Source: Variovorax sp. UMC13 (lineage in GTDB: Bacteria; Pseudomonadota; Gammaproteobacteria; Burkholderiales; Burkholderiaceae_C). Taken from it: DNA of 64,000 nt. Under the pieces are notes generated by a model. The model saw only the letters and a program-made list of their open reading frames with translations, was not told the origin of the DNA and ran no database searches. Of this stretch, positions 1 to 9,608 are shown in pieces. The stretch covers positions 124,001-188,000 of the forward strand of contig NZ_LZZW01000031.1 of assembly GCF_014170375.1 (NCBI RefSeq), given 5' to 3'. A program made the translations under genes and the position numbers. Positions within the stretch are counted from its first letter, which is position 1; each line of letters opens with the position of its first letter.

Positions 1-380
1 AGCTTGGCCATGGCCAGCGTGTCGGTCACCTCGCTCACGAAGGTGCGCAGCGGCGGCAGGCCGACCAACTCGAACTCCTTGTTGAGGAAGCCCACGTCGA
101 AGGCCGCGTTGTGGATGATCAGCTCGGCACCGCGCAGGTACTCGATCACGTCCTGGGCCAGCGTCGCGAACTTGGGCTTGTCGCGCAGGAAGTCGGTCGT
201 GAGCCCGTGCACCTTCAACGCTTCCTCGTGGCTCTCGCGCTCGGGGTTGAAGTAGATGTGCAGGTCGTTGCCGGTGAGCTTGCGGTTGAGCAGCTCGACG
301 CAGCCGAGTTCGATGACGCGGTCGCCGTTCTCGGCGGACAGGCCGGTGGTTTCGGTGTCGAGGACGATCTGGCGTGACAT
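1..380 (-). CDS. dnaQ: DNA polymerase III epsilon subunit (3'-5' exonuclease), N-terminal part, cut by window edge
   Basis: Translating the minus strand from the ATG at 380 gives MSRQIVLDTETTGLSAENG and continues open to the window edge (about 126 residues). It carries exonuclease motif Exo I (DTETTG, residues 8-13, with the catalytic Asp and Glu) and Exo II (HNAAFDVGFLN, near residues 97-107) of the DnaQ/DEDDh family. The product is the proofreading subunit of the replicative polymerase core. It lies 14 bp downstream of fdx and could be transcribed with the isc genes. The gene is complete only outside the window, so nothing can be said about its C-terminus or polymerase-binding segment. Confidence 0.93.
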   Translation of the reverse strand, partial: MSRQIVLDTETTGLSAENGDRVIELGCVELLNRKLTGNDLHIYFNPERESHEEALKVHGLTTDFLRDKPKFATLAQDVIEYLRGAELIIHNAAFDVGFLNKEFELVGLPPLRTFVSEVTDTLAMAK

Positions 381-394
381 GCGACGACTCTTTC

Positions 395-733
395 TCAGTG
401 GTTCTCTTTGGCGTGGTTGATCGAGTACTTGGGGATCTCGATCGTCACGTCGGCCTGCGCCAGGATCGCCTGGCAGCTCAGCCGCGACTGCGGCTCCAGG
501 CCCCAGGCGCGGTCGAGCAGGTCATCTTCGATCTCTTCGGAGGCATTGAGCGAGTTGAAGCCCTGGCGCACCACCACATGGCAGGTGGTGCAGGCCGCGC
601 TCATCTCGCAGGCGTGCTCGATGTTGATGTGGTGGTCCAGCAGCGCCTCGCAGATCGAGGTGCCCGCGGGCGCGCTCACTTCGGCGCCGTTCGGGCAGTA
701 CTCGGGATGGGGAAGGATCTTGATCGTGGGCAT
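395..733 (-). CDS. fdx: ISC-type 2Fe-2S ferredoxin
   Basis: This 112-residue protein is the adrenodoxin-like ferredoxin of the ISC machinery, which supplies electrons during cluster assembly on IscU. The cluster ligands are visible as CEMSAACTTCHVVV (Cys42, Cys48, Cys51) and a fourth Cys near residue 86 in QSRLSCQAIL. Length and pattern match the family. It starts 6 bp after the hscA stop and is the last isc gene of the operon. There is no iscX/iscA2-type gene behind it; dnaQ follows instead. It acts in the cytoplasm. Confidence 0.95.
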   Translation of the reverse strand: MPTIKILPHPEYCPNGAEVSAPAGTSICEALLDHHINIEHACEMSAACTTCHVVVRQGFNSLNASEEIEDDLLDRAWGLEPQSRLSCQAILAQADVTIEIPKYSINHAKENH

Positions 734-739
734 TGTGTT

Positions 740-2605
740 CTAGAGGGATTCGACCTTGCGTCCGGACAGCGCGCGCGCGATGCCCTGGTTCATGCGCTGG
801 GCCGCGAAGGCCTCGGTGCCGTCGGCCAGCGCCTTGGTGGCGGCCTCGACCACGGCCGCCTCGGTGGCGGTGGCCAGCGTGCCGCGCAGTGCGCTCATCA
901 GCGCGTCGATGGCCGCACGCTCGGCCTCGGCCAACAGGTCACCGTCGGCATTGAGCGCGCTCTGCGTGGCGAGCAGCATGCGGTCGGCATCGACCCGCGC
1001 CTCGACCAGCGCGCGCGCCTGCATGTCCTGCTGCGCGGTCGAGAAGCTCTCGCGCAGCATGGTCGCGACCTGATCGTCCGACAGCCCGTACGAGGGCTTG
1101 ACGGCCACGCTGGCCTCGACGCCGCTGCCCTGCTCCTTCGCGCTCACGCTCAGCAGGCCGTCGGCGTCGACGGTGAAGGTCACGCGGATGCGCGCCGCGC
1201 CCGCCGCCATGGGCGGGATGCCGCGCAGCGTGAAGCGCGCCAGGCTGCGGCAGTCGGCGACCAGGTCGCGCTCGCCCTGCACCACGTGCAGCGCCAGCGC
1301 GGTCTGACCGTCCTGGTAGGTGGTGAAGTCCTGCGCCATCGCGGTGGGGATGGTCTGGTTGCGCGGCACGATGCGCTCGACCAGCCCGCCCATGGTCTCG
1401 ATGCCCAGCGACAGCGGGATCACGTCGAGCAGCAGCAGGTCGCCGGTGCTGCTGTTGCCGGCCAGCTGGTTGGCCTGGATCGCCGCGCCCAGCGCCACGA
1501 CCTCGTCGGGGTTCAGGTTGACCAGCGGCTCGCGGCCGAAGAACGCGGCCACCGCGCTGCGCACCTGCGGCATGCGGGTGGAGCCGCCGACCAGCACGAT
1601 GCCCTGCAGCGCATCGGGCTTGAGCTTGGCATCGCGCAGCGCCTTGCGCACGGCGGCGATGGTGCGATCGGTGAGCGCCTGGGTGGCGGCATCGAACTGC
1701 GCGCGGCTCAGCGCGAACACGACCGGCTGGCCCGCTACCTCGGCGCTGAAGGTGGTGGAGGTCGACGCGGTCAGCGCTTCCTTGGCGGCACGCGCGGCCA
1801 CCAGCAGCGAGGCCTTGTCGGCGTCGCTGCCGACCTGCACCCCGGTTTCGGCACGCACGAAGTCGGCCAGTGCGTGGTCGTAGTCGTCGCCGCCCAGCGC
1901 GGAATCGCCGCCGGTGGCGATCACCTCGAACACGCCCTGCGTGAGCCGCAGGATCGAGATGTCGAAGGTGCCGCCGCCCAGGTCGTAGACCGCGTAGACG
2001 CCCTCGCTCGCGTTGTCCAGGCCGTAGGCGATGGCGGCGGCCGTGGGTTCGCTGATCAGGCGCAGCACGTTGAGGCCGGCCAGCTGCGCGGCGTCCTTGG
2101 TGGCCTGGCGCTGGCCTTCGTCGAAGTAGGCGGGCACGGTGATGACCGCGCCGTAGAGTTCGTCGTCGTCGAAGGTGTCCTGCGCGCGGTAGCGCAGCGT
2201 GGCCAGGATCTCGGCGCTGATCTCGACCGGCGACTTCTCGCCCGCGAGCGTCTGCACCGTCACCATGCCGGCGTCGCTGCCGCCGATGCGGTAGGACATG
2301 TCCTCACGGTTCGCGATGTCGGCCAGGCCGCGGCCCATGAGCCGCTTGACCGAGGTGATGGTGTTGGCCGGGTCCTGCGCGCGCGCGGCCAGGGCATCGA
2401 AGCCGATCTGGCGGCGATCGTTCTGGAGGTAGCGCACGGCCGAGGGCAGCAGCACGCGGCCCTGCTCGTCGGGCAGGCATTCGGCCACGCCGTTGCGCAC
2501 CGAGGCCACCAGCGAATGCGTGGTGCCAAGGTCGATGCCCACGGCGATGCGGCGCTGGTGCGGATCGGGCGCCTGGCCGGGTTCGGAAATCTGAAGAAGA
2601 GCCAT
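740..2605 (-). CDS. hscA: Fe-S cluster assembly chaperone HscA (Hsp70 family)
   Basis: This 621-residue Hsp70-type ATPase works with HscB to release the cluster from IscU, recognising the IscU LPPVK motif. The nucleotide-binding domain begins with VGIDLGTTHSLVA and has the phosphate motif YDLGGGTFDISIL and the adenosine motif IVLVGGSTRMPQV. The substrate-binding domain and a shorter helical lid follow. I chose the ATG at 2605 (MALLQISEP) over an earlier in-frame ATG at 2662, because the earlier start would run into hscB. Here the gene starts 4 bp after the hscB stop, which suggests translational coupling. Confidence 0.96.
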   Translation of the reverse strand: MALLQISEPGQAPDPHQRRIAVGIDLGTTHSLVASVRNGVAECLPDEQGRVLLPSAVRYLQNDRRQIGFDALAARAQDPANTITSVKRLMGRGLADIANREDMSYRIGGSDAGMVTVQTLAGEKSPVEISAEILATLRYRAQDTFDDDELYGAVITVPAYFDEGQRQATKDAAQLAGLNVLRLISEPTAAAIAYGLDNASEGVYAVYDLGGGTFDISILRLTQGVFEVIATGGDSALGGDDYDHALADFVRAETGVQVGSDADKASLLVAARAAKEALTASTSTTFSAEVAGQPVVFALSRAQFDAATQALTDRTIAAVRKALRDAKLKPDALQGIVLVGGSTRMPQVRSAVAAFFGREPLVNLNPDEVVALGAAIQANQLAGNSSTGDLLLLDVIPLSLGIETMGGLVERIVPRNQTIPTAMAQDFTTYQDGQTALALHVVQGERDLVADCRSLARFTLRGIPPMAAGAARIRVTFTVDADGLLSVSAKEQGSGVEASVAVKPSYGLSDDQVATMLRESFSTAQQDMQARALVEARVDADRMLLATQSALNADGDLLAEAERAAIDALMSALRGTLATATEAAVVEAATKALADGTEAFAAQRMNQGIARALSGRKVESL

Positions 2606-2609
2606 GCCG

Positions 2610-3128
2610 CTATTGTCCCAATTGATCGAATTTGCTTTCGACGTCCTGCCCGAAGCGCTCAATGAACATGAGGGCTCTCACCTGCTGCGCGGCGGCCGGG
2701 TAGTCGCCCTTCTCGTCGATCAGCCAGTCGAGCGAGGACAGCGCACGCGCACGGCCGGCTTCGACCTCGGCCTGCAGCGCCTCCAGCGCGGCCACGTCGC
2801 CGACCTCGTCCAGCGCCTCGCGCCATTCCATCTGCTGCATCAGGAAGGCCGGCGGCATGGCGGTGTTGTTCTCGGCGTTCAGCGGCGCATCGTGCAGTTC
2901 GCAGATGTAGCTGGCCCGGCGGACCGGGTCCTTGAGCCGCTGGTAGGCCTCGTTGATGCGCACCGACCACTGCATGGCCACGCGCTGTGCCGCGGCGCCC
3001 TGGGCGGCGAAGCGGTCGGGATGCGCCTCGCGCTGCAGTTCCTTCCAGCGTGCGTCGAGCGCGCCGCGGTCCTGGGCAAAGGTCGCCGGGACGGCGAAGA
3101 GTTCGAAGTCGGTGTCGTTGAGGTTCAT
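2610..3128 (-). CDS. hscB: Fe-S assembly J-domain co-chaperone HscB
   Basis: This 172-residue co-chaperone delivers IscU to HscA and stimulates its ATPase. The N-terminal J domain contains the HPDRF motif (residues 37-41), and a C-terminal helical bundle binds IscU. The start is the ATG at 3128 (MNLNDTDFELFAVP); the frame is open further upstream, but that stretch is the intergenic terminator and repeat. No clear ribosome-binding site precedes the start. It lies downstream of a strong terminator-like hairpin after iscA, so hscBA-fdx may be expressed at a lower level than iscRSUA. Confidence 0.94.
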   Translation of the reverse strand: MNLNDTDFELFAVPATFAQDRGALDARWKELQREAHPDRFAAQGAAAQRVAMQWSVRINEAYQRLKDPVRRASYICELHDAPLNAENNTAMPPAFLMQQMEWREALDEVGDVAALEALQAEVEAGRARALSSLDWLIDEKGDYPAAAQQVRALMFIERFGQDVESKFDQLGQ

Positions 3129-3131
3129 CGC

Positions 3132-3163
3132 AAAAAAATGCCGCCGCCAAATGAGGCGGCGGC
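3132..3163 (-). terminator. Terminator-like hairpin between iscA and hscB
   Basis: On the minus strand a perfect 9-bp stem (GCCGCCGCC / GGCGGCGGC) with a 6-base loop TCATTT is followed by ATTTTTTTG, the form of an intrinsic terminator. It sits inside the isc gene order, directly before hscB, and probably attenuates rather than ends the operon. Confidence 0.7.
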
Positions 3164-3176
3164 GTTGTTCATTCCA

Positions 3177-3266
3177 GAAACACCGCCGAACCGGCTTTGC
3201 CGGGCCGCTGGTGTCGCCCCCTTGAGGGGAAGGCGGCTTGCGCGTTGTGAGCCGCTTCGGGGGGTG
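3177..3266. repeat. Dispersed intergenic repeat, copy A
   Basis: The segment begins gaaacaccgccgaaccggct and shares nearly identical sequence with 16007-16098 over the first 45 or so bases. Both contain the palindromic core ccggctttgccgggccgc and end in a C-run/G-run hairpin. It lies between iscA and hscB. I recognise this as a repeat frequent in Comamonadaceae intergenic regions (from memory). Its function is unknown; it could be a REP-like element or part of transcript ends. Confidence 0.75.
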
Positions 3267-3268
3267 GA

Positions 3269-3592
3269 CTAGATCCTGAAACTCTCTCCGCAACCGCAGC
3301 GATCACGCTCGTTGGGGTTGTTGAACTTGAAGCCCTCGTTGAGGCCTTCGCGCACGAAGTCGAGCTGCGTGCCGTCGATGTAGGCCAGGCTCTTCGGGTC
3401 GACCAGCACCTTCACGCCCTGGTCCTCGAAGACCACGTCCTCGGGCGTGAACTCGTCCACGTACTCGAGCTTGTAGGCCAGGCCCGAGCAGCCCGTGGTC
3501 TTGACGCCCAGCCGCACGCCCACGCCCTTGCCTCGTTTGCCGAGGTATCGATTGACGTGGCGCGCGGCGGCCTCGGTGAGCGTCACGGCCAT
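3269..3592 (-). CDS. iscA: Iron-sulfur cluster assembly protein IscA (A-type carrier)
   Basis: This 107-residue A-type carrier receives Fe-S clusters and hands them to apoproteins. The three conserved cysteines are present: Cys35 in TTGCSGLAY, and the CGCG pair near residues 99 and 101 (RCGCGESF). Length matches IscA. It starts 1 bp after the iscU stop codon, within the same minus-strand operon, and is followed by the repeat and the hairpin before hscB. Confidence 0.95.
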   Translation of the reverse strand: MAVTLTEAAARHVNRYLGKRGKGVGVRLGVKTTGCSGLAYKLEYVDEFTPEDVVFEDQGVKVLVDPKSLAYIDGTQLDFVREGLNEGFKFNNPNERDRCGCGESFRI

Positions 3593-3593
3593 G

Positions 3594-4010
3594 TCAGTGA
3601 ACCGCTTCGGCAGCAGCCGCAGCGCCGACGGCGTGCTTCTGCTTGTAGTCGTTGACCGCGGCCTTGATCGCGTCTTCGGCCAGGATCGAGCAGTGGATCT
3701 TGACCGGCGGCAGCGCCAGCTCTTCGGCGATCTGCGCGTTCTTCAGTGCCGCCGCTTCGTCGAGCGTCTTGCCCTTGACCCATTCGGTCACGAGCGAGGA
3801 CGAGGCGATGGCCGAGCCGCAACCGTAGGTCTTGAAGCGCGCGTCTTCGATCACGCCGGTTTCGGGATTGACCTTGATCTGCAGCTTCATCACGTCGCCG
3901 CAGGCCGGTGCGCCGACCATGCCGGTGCCCACCGAATCGTCGCCCTTTTCGAAGGAGCCGACGTTGCGGGGATTTTCATAGTGGTCGATGACCTTGGAGG
4001 AGTAAGCCAT
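3594..4010 (-). CDS. iscU: Fe-S cluster scaffold IscU
   Basis: This 138-residue scaffold holds the nascent 2Fe-2S cluster made with sulfur from IscS. Cluster ligands are visible at Cys37 (GAPACGDVM), Cys63 (YGCGSAIASSS) and Cys106 (KIHCSILAED). The HscA-recognition motif LPPVK lies just before the third cysteine. The C-terminus has an extra Ala-rich tail (residues 126-138). It follows iscS by 34 bp. Confidence 0.96.
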   Translation of the reverse strand: MAYSSKVIDHYENPRNVGSFEKGDDSVGTGMVGAPACGDVMKLQIKVNPETGVIEDARFKTYGCGSAIASSSLVTEWVKGKTLDEAAALKNAQIAEELALPPVKIHCSILAEDAIKAAVNDYKQKHAVGAAAAAEAVH

Positions 4011-4044
4011 GGGGTACCTCTTTTCGGAATGTTGGGAAGAACGT

Positions 4045-5265
4045 TCAGTGGGCCGACCACTGGATCGTGCTGATGTCGATGCCGTCCTTGAACATCTCCC
4101 ACAGCGGGCTGAGTTCGCGCAGCTTGGCGACGTTGTGCTTGATGGTGGAGATCGCGTAGTCGATCTCTTCCTCGGTCGTGAAACGGCCGATGGTCATGCG
4201 CAGGCTGCTGTGCGCCAGCTCGTCGCTGCGGCCCAGGGCGCGCAGCACGTAGCTGGGTTCGAGGCTGGCCGAGGTGCAGGCCGAGCCCGACGACACCGCC
4301 AGGCCCTTGATGCCCATGATCAGCGACTCGCCTTCGACGTAGTTGAAGCTGATGTTCAGGTTCTGCGGCACACGGTGCTCAACGCTGCCGTTGATGAAGA
4401 CCTGTTCGATGTCCTTCAGGCCGTCCAGCAGACGCTTCTGCAGGATCGCGGCCTTGGCATTCACCTCGTTCATCTCGAGCTTGATGATGCGGAAGGCTTC
4501 GCCCATGCCGACGATCTGGTGCGTGGGCAGAGTGCCCGAACGCATGCCGCGTTCGTGGCCGCCACCATGGATCTGCGCTTCCAGGCGCACGCGCGGCTTG
4601 CGGCGCACATACAGTGCACCGACGCCCTTGGGGCCGTAGGTCTTGTGCGCGGTCATGCTCATCAGGTCGATGGGCAGGGTCTTGACGTCGATCTCGACAC
4701 GGCCGGTGGCCTGCGCCGCGTCGACGTGGAACAGGATGCCCTTCTCGCGGCACAGCGCGCCGATGCCGGGGATGTCCTGGATGACACCGATCTCGTTGTT
4801 GACGAACAGGATGCTGATCAGCACGGTGTCCGGGCGGATGGCGGCCTTCAGGGCCTCCATGTCGACCAGGCCGTCTTCCTTGACATCGAGGTAGGTCACT
4901 TCGAAGCCGACACGCTCCAGCTCGCGCATGGTGTCCAGCACGGCCTTGTGTTCGGTCTTGAGCGTGATGAGGTGCTTGCCCTTGCCCTTGTAGAACTGGG
5001 CGGCACCCTTCAGGGCCAGGTTGATCGACTCGGTTGCGCCGCTGGTCCAGACGATCTCGCGCGGATCCGCACCGATCAGCTCGGCGACCTGGTCGCGGGC
5101 CTTCTCGACGGCCTCTTCGGCTTCCCAGCCCCACGCATGGCTGCGCGAAGCGGGATTGCCGAAGTGCTCGCGCAGCCACGGGATCATCGCGTCGACGACG
5201 CGCGGGTCGACCGGCGTGGTCGCGCCGTAGTCAAGGTAGATGGGGAAATGCGGGGTGACGTCCAT
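4045..5265 (-). CDS. iscS: Cysteine desulfurase IscS
   Basis: This 406-residue PLP enzyme converts cysteine to alanine and donates the sulfur as a persulfide to IscU and to tRNA thiolation enzymes. The PLP lysine lies in SMTAHKTYGPKG, and the mobile-loop catalytic cysteine in SSGSACTSASLEPSYVL. The protein ends in IDISTIQWSAH, the IscU-binding tail typical of housekeeping IscS. It is 77 bp downstream of iscR. Confidence 0.97.
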   Translation of the reverse strand: MDVTPHFPIYLDYGATTPVDPRVVDAMIPWLREHFGNPASRSHAWGWEAEEAVEKARDQVAELIGADPREIVWTSGATESINLALKGAAQFYKGKGKHLITLKTEHKAVLDTMRELERVGFEVTYLDVKEDGLVDMEALKAAIRPDTVLISILFVNNEIGVIQDIPGIGALCREKGILFHVDAAQATGRVEIDVKTLPIDLMSMTAHKTYGPKGVGALYVRRKPRVRLEAQIHGGGHERGMRSGTLPTHQIVGMGEAFRIIKLEMNEVNAKAAILQKRLLDGLKDIEQVFINGSVEHRVPQNLNISFNYVEGESLIMGIKGLAVSSGSACTSASLEPSYVLRALGRSDELAHSSLRMTIGRFTTEEEIDYAISTIKHNVAKLRELSPLWEMFKDGIDISTIQWSAH

Positions 5266-5342
5266 GGCTCACTCAGACTGCGTGGGAATGTTGTTGATCT
5301 CAGGCGATGCGGGGATGCGGCACCCGGAGGCGCCGCCCTTCA

Positions 5343-5879
5343 TCACGACTTGGCAAACACGTTGCCCAGCGCGAACACCGAATTCGGCGCGTTCACGCGG
5401 ATGGGCTTGACGACCGGCTGGCTCGAAATCGCACGCTTGATCGCGGGCTTGTTCTCGATCTGCACGCCCTTGGCGATCTGGTCGTCGACCAGCTTCTGCA
5501 AGGTGACGGAGTCGAGGAACTCGACCATGCGCTGGTTGAGCGAGGCCCAGAGCTCATGCGTCATGCAGCGGCCGGCTTCGCCCAGGCAGTTTTCCTTGCC
5601 GCCGCAATGCGTGGCATCGATGGGCTCGTCGACCGACACGATGATGTCGGCCACGGTGATGTCGGCCGCCTTGCGGCCCAGGCTGTAACCGCCGCCGGGG
5701 CCGCGGGTGGACTCGACCAGCTCATGCCGGCGCAGCTTGCCGAACAGCTGTTCCAGGTAGGACAGCGAGATCTGCTGGCGCTGGCTGATGGCCGCCAGCG
5801 TGACCGGCCCTGTGTTCTGGCGCAGGGCCAGATCGATCATGGCGGTGACCGCAAAACGACCTTTGGTAGTGAGACGCAT
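5343..5879 (-). CDS. iscR: Fe-S-dependent transcriptional regulator IscR (Rrf2 family)
   Basis: This 178-residue Rrf2-type winged-helix regulator senses Fe-S status and represses the isc operon when it holds a 2Fe-2S cluster. The N-terminus is MRLTTKGRFAVTAMIDLAL, followed by the HTH. The three cluster cysteines appear in HCGGKENCLGEAGRCMTHEL. The ATG at 5879 was chosen because it gives the canonical start and has AAGGAG upstream; the frame is open for 27 more codons. An IscR-type site lies about 120 bp upstream, consistent with autoregulation. Confidence 0.96.
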   Translation of the reverse strand: MRLTTKGRFAVTAMIDLALRQNTGPVTLAAISQRQQISLSYLEQLFGKLRRHELVESTRGPGGGYSLGRKAADITVADIIVSVDEPIDATHCGGKENCLGEAGRCMTHELWASLNQRMVEFLDSVTLQKLVDDQIAKGVQIENKPAIKRAISSQPVVKPIRVNAPNSVFALGNVFAKS

Positions 5880-6000
5880 CGCAAGCTCCTTGTGTGCTCG
5901 TAACATAGACACCGAAGCCGAGGCCCGGTGGCGTGGTCTCCGCCCTTGCCGACCCGTCACCGCGAGGTGCGAACCGGTCCTTCATCGCGAAGTTTTTCTT

Positions 6001-6026
6001 GTTGTTGACTGTTTCGCTCAAGTATA
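6001..6026 (-). promoter_or_regulatory. iscR promoter -10 with overlapping type 1 IscR site
   Basis: On the minus strand the segment reads ATACTTGAGCG then AAACAGTCAAC. Against the E. coli type 1 IscR consensus (ATAnYYGACT...AGTCRRnTAT, recalled), I count 21 of 25 matching positions at 6001-6025. A TATACT -10 hexamer (6021-6026) overlaps its upstream end. No good -35 is seen. The position upstream of iscR supports cluster-dependent autorepression of the operon. Confidence 0.65.
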
Positions 6027-6046
6027 GCAGAAAGCCCTCTGCCGCG

Positions 6047-6062
6047 CTCGGGTAAACCCGAG
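6047..6062 (-). terminator. Hairpin downstream of uvrB
   Basis: A perfect 7-bp inverted repeat (CTCGGGT / ACCCGAG, 2-base loop) begins 7 bases after the uvrB stop. It lacks a U-run, so it is only a possible terminator between uvrB and the iscR promoter. Confidence 0.35.
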
Positions 6063-6068
6063 ACCGGT

Positions 6069-8180
<2,112 letters not shown>

Positions 8181-8316
8181 GGCGGGTCCGTACCAGGTGG
8201 CGTGCGGTCGGTAAAATTCAAGGCAACCCGAAAGCCTAATACAGCTTCGGGCCCAGAGCCAGAGGCGGTTTGCTTCCCGAACCGCCGGCGAACCGATTCA
8301 TCCTGAGGACTTCTTC

Positions 8317-9513
8317 ATGTCTATGTTCACCGCCGTCGAGATGGCGCCGCGCGATCCCATCCTGGGTCTCAACGAGCAATATGCCGCCGACAGCAACCCC
8401 AACAAGGTCAATCTCGGCGTCGGCGTGTACTACGACGACAACGGCAAGCTGCCGCTCCTGGCCTGCGTTCAGGCGGTGGAGCAGGACATGATGAAGGCGC
8501 CCAGCGCCCGCGGCTACCTGCCCATCGACGGCATCGCCGCCTACGACAGCGCGGTCAAGGGCCTGGTCTTCGGCGCCGACAGCGAACCGGTCAAGTCCGG
8601 CCGCGTGGCGACCATCCAGGCCATCGGCGGCACGGGCGGCCTCAAGGTCGGCGCCGACTTCCTCAAGAAGCTCAACCCCGACGCCAAGGTGCTGATCAGC
8701 GACCCGAGCTGGGAAAACCACCGCGCGCTGTTCACCAACGCCGGCTTCGTGGTCGAAAGCTACCCCTACTACGACGCGGCCAAGCGCGGCGTGAACTTCG
8801 AAGGCATGCTGGCTGCGCTCAACGCCGCCCCGGCCGGCACGGTGGTCGTGCTGCACGCCTGCTGCCACAACCCGACCGGCTACGACATCACCCCGGCCCA
8901 GTGGGACCAGGTGGTCGCGGCGGTCAAGGCGAAGAACCTCGTCACCTTCCTCGACATGGCCTACCAGGGCTTCGGCAACGGCATCGAGGAAGACGGCGCC
9001 GTGATCGGCAAGTTCGTCGAAGCCGGCCTGAGCTTCTTCGTCTCGACCTCCTTCTCCAAGAGCTTCAGCCTCTACGGCGAACGCGTGGGCGCGCTGTCGG
9101 TGCTGTGCGAGGACAAGGACCAGGCCGCGCGCGTGCTGTCGCAGCTCAAGATCACGATCCGCACCAACTACAGCAACCCGCCGATCCATGGCGGCGCCGT
9201 GGTCGCGGCCGTGCTCAACGACCCGGCCCGCCGCGCGGTCTGGGAGAAGGAACTGGCCGAGATGCGCACCCGCATCAAGGCCATGCGCCAGACCCTGGTC
9301 GATGGCCTCAAGGCGGCCGGCGTGCAGCAGGACATGAGCTTCATCACCACCCAGATCGGCATGTTCAGCTACTCGGGTCTGAGCAAGGACCAGATGGTCC
9401 GCCTGCGCAACGAATTCGGCGTCTACGGCACCGACACCGGTCGCATGTGCGTGGCCGCGCTCAACAGCAAGAACATCGACTACGTCTGCCAGAGCATCGC
9501 CAAGGTGATCTGA
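8317..9513 (+). CDS. tyrB: Aromatic amino acid / aspartate aminotransferase (class I PLP)
   Basis: This 398-residue class I aminotransferase transfers amino groups between aspartate or aromatic amino acids and 2-oxoglutarate. The PLP lysine is in STSFSKSFSLYGERVG, and HACCHNPTG and the late conserved Arg (GTDTGRMCVAALN) match the aspartate/tyrosine aminotransferase subfamily. A GAGGA sequence precedes the ATG at 8317 by about 8 bases. AspC and TyrB specificity cannot be separated by eye; the beta-proteobacterial homologues are usually named TyrB. Confidence 0.9.
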   Translation: MSMFTAVEMAPRDPILGLNEQYAADSNPNKVNLGVGVYYDDNGKLPLLACVQAVEQDMMKAPSARGYLPIDGIAAYDSAVKGLVFGADSEPVKSGRVATIQAIGGTGGLKVGADFLKKLNPDAKVLISDPSWENHRALFTNAGFVVESYPYYDAAKRGVNFEGMLAALNAAPAGTVVVLHACCHNPTGYDITPAQWDQVVAAVKAKNLVTFLDMAYQGFGNGIEEDGAVIGKFVEAGLSFFVSTSFSKSFSLYGERVGALSVLCEDKDQAARVLSQLKITIRTNYSNPPIHGGAVVAAVLNDPARRAVWEKELAEMRTRIKAMRQTLVDGLKAAGVQQDMSFITTQIGMFSYSGLSKDQMVRLRNEFGVYGTDTGRMCVAALNSKNIDYVCQSIAKVI

Positions 9514-9530
9514 CGGGCGAGGGAAGCGTA

Positions 9531-9554
9531 CGTGTAGGGGCAGGCCCCTACACG
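9531..9554 (+). terminator. Strong hairpin after the aminotransferase gene
   Basis: CGTGTAGGGGC and GCCCCTACACG form a perfect 11-bp inverted repeat with a 2-base centre, 17 bases past the stop codon. No T-run follows, so it may be a transcript-end stabiliser or a weak terminator. Confidence 0.5.
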
Positions 9555-9576
9555 CGCGTCGTCCCAAGTTGATATA

Positions 9577-9590
9577 TTGCACTGCAGCAA
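9577..9590. promoter_or_regulatory. Candidate PhbF/PhaR operator upstream of PHB depolymerase
   Basis: TTGCACTGCAGCAA lies 19 bases before the phaZ start. On the opposite strand it fits TGnTGCnnnGCAA, the motif I recall for the PHB regulator PhbF of Herbaspirillum seropedicae. The match is exact at the fixed positions, but only one site is seen. Confidence 0.45.
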
Positions 9591-9608
9591 TCAACGACAG
9601 GGATCACG

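Noticed and set aside
374..2665. A 763-codon plus-strand open frame opposite fdx/hscA
   Set aside because: It is antisense to well-conserved fdx and hscA. Its length reflects high GC, and its translation has no recognisable motif. Many other long frames (for example opposite pccA, uvrB, the tail fibre and the tail tip) were rejected for the same reason.
8181..8316. LexA box before uvrB
   Set aside because: No CTG-N10-CAG site was found in the intergenic region.
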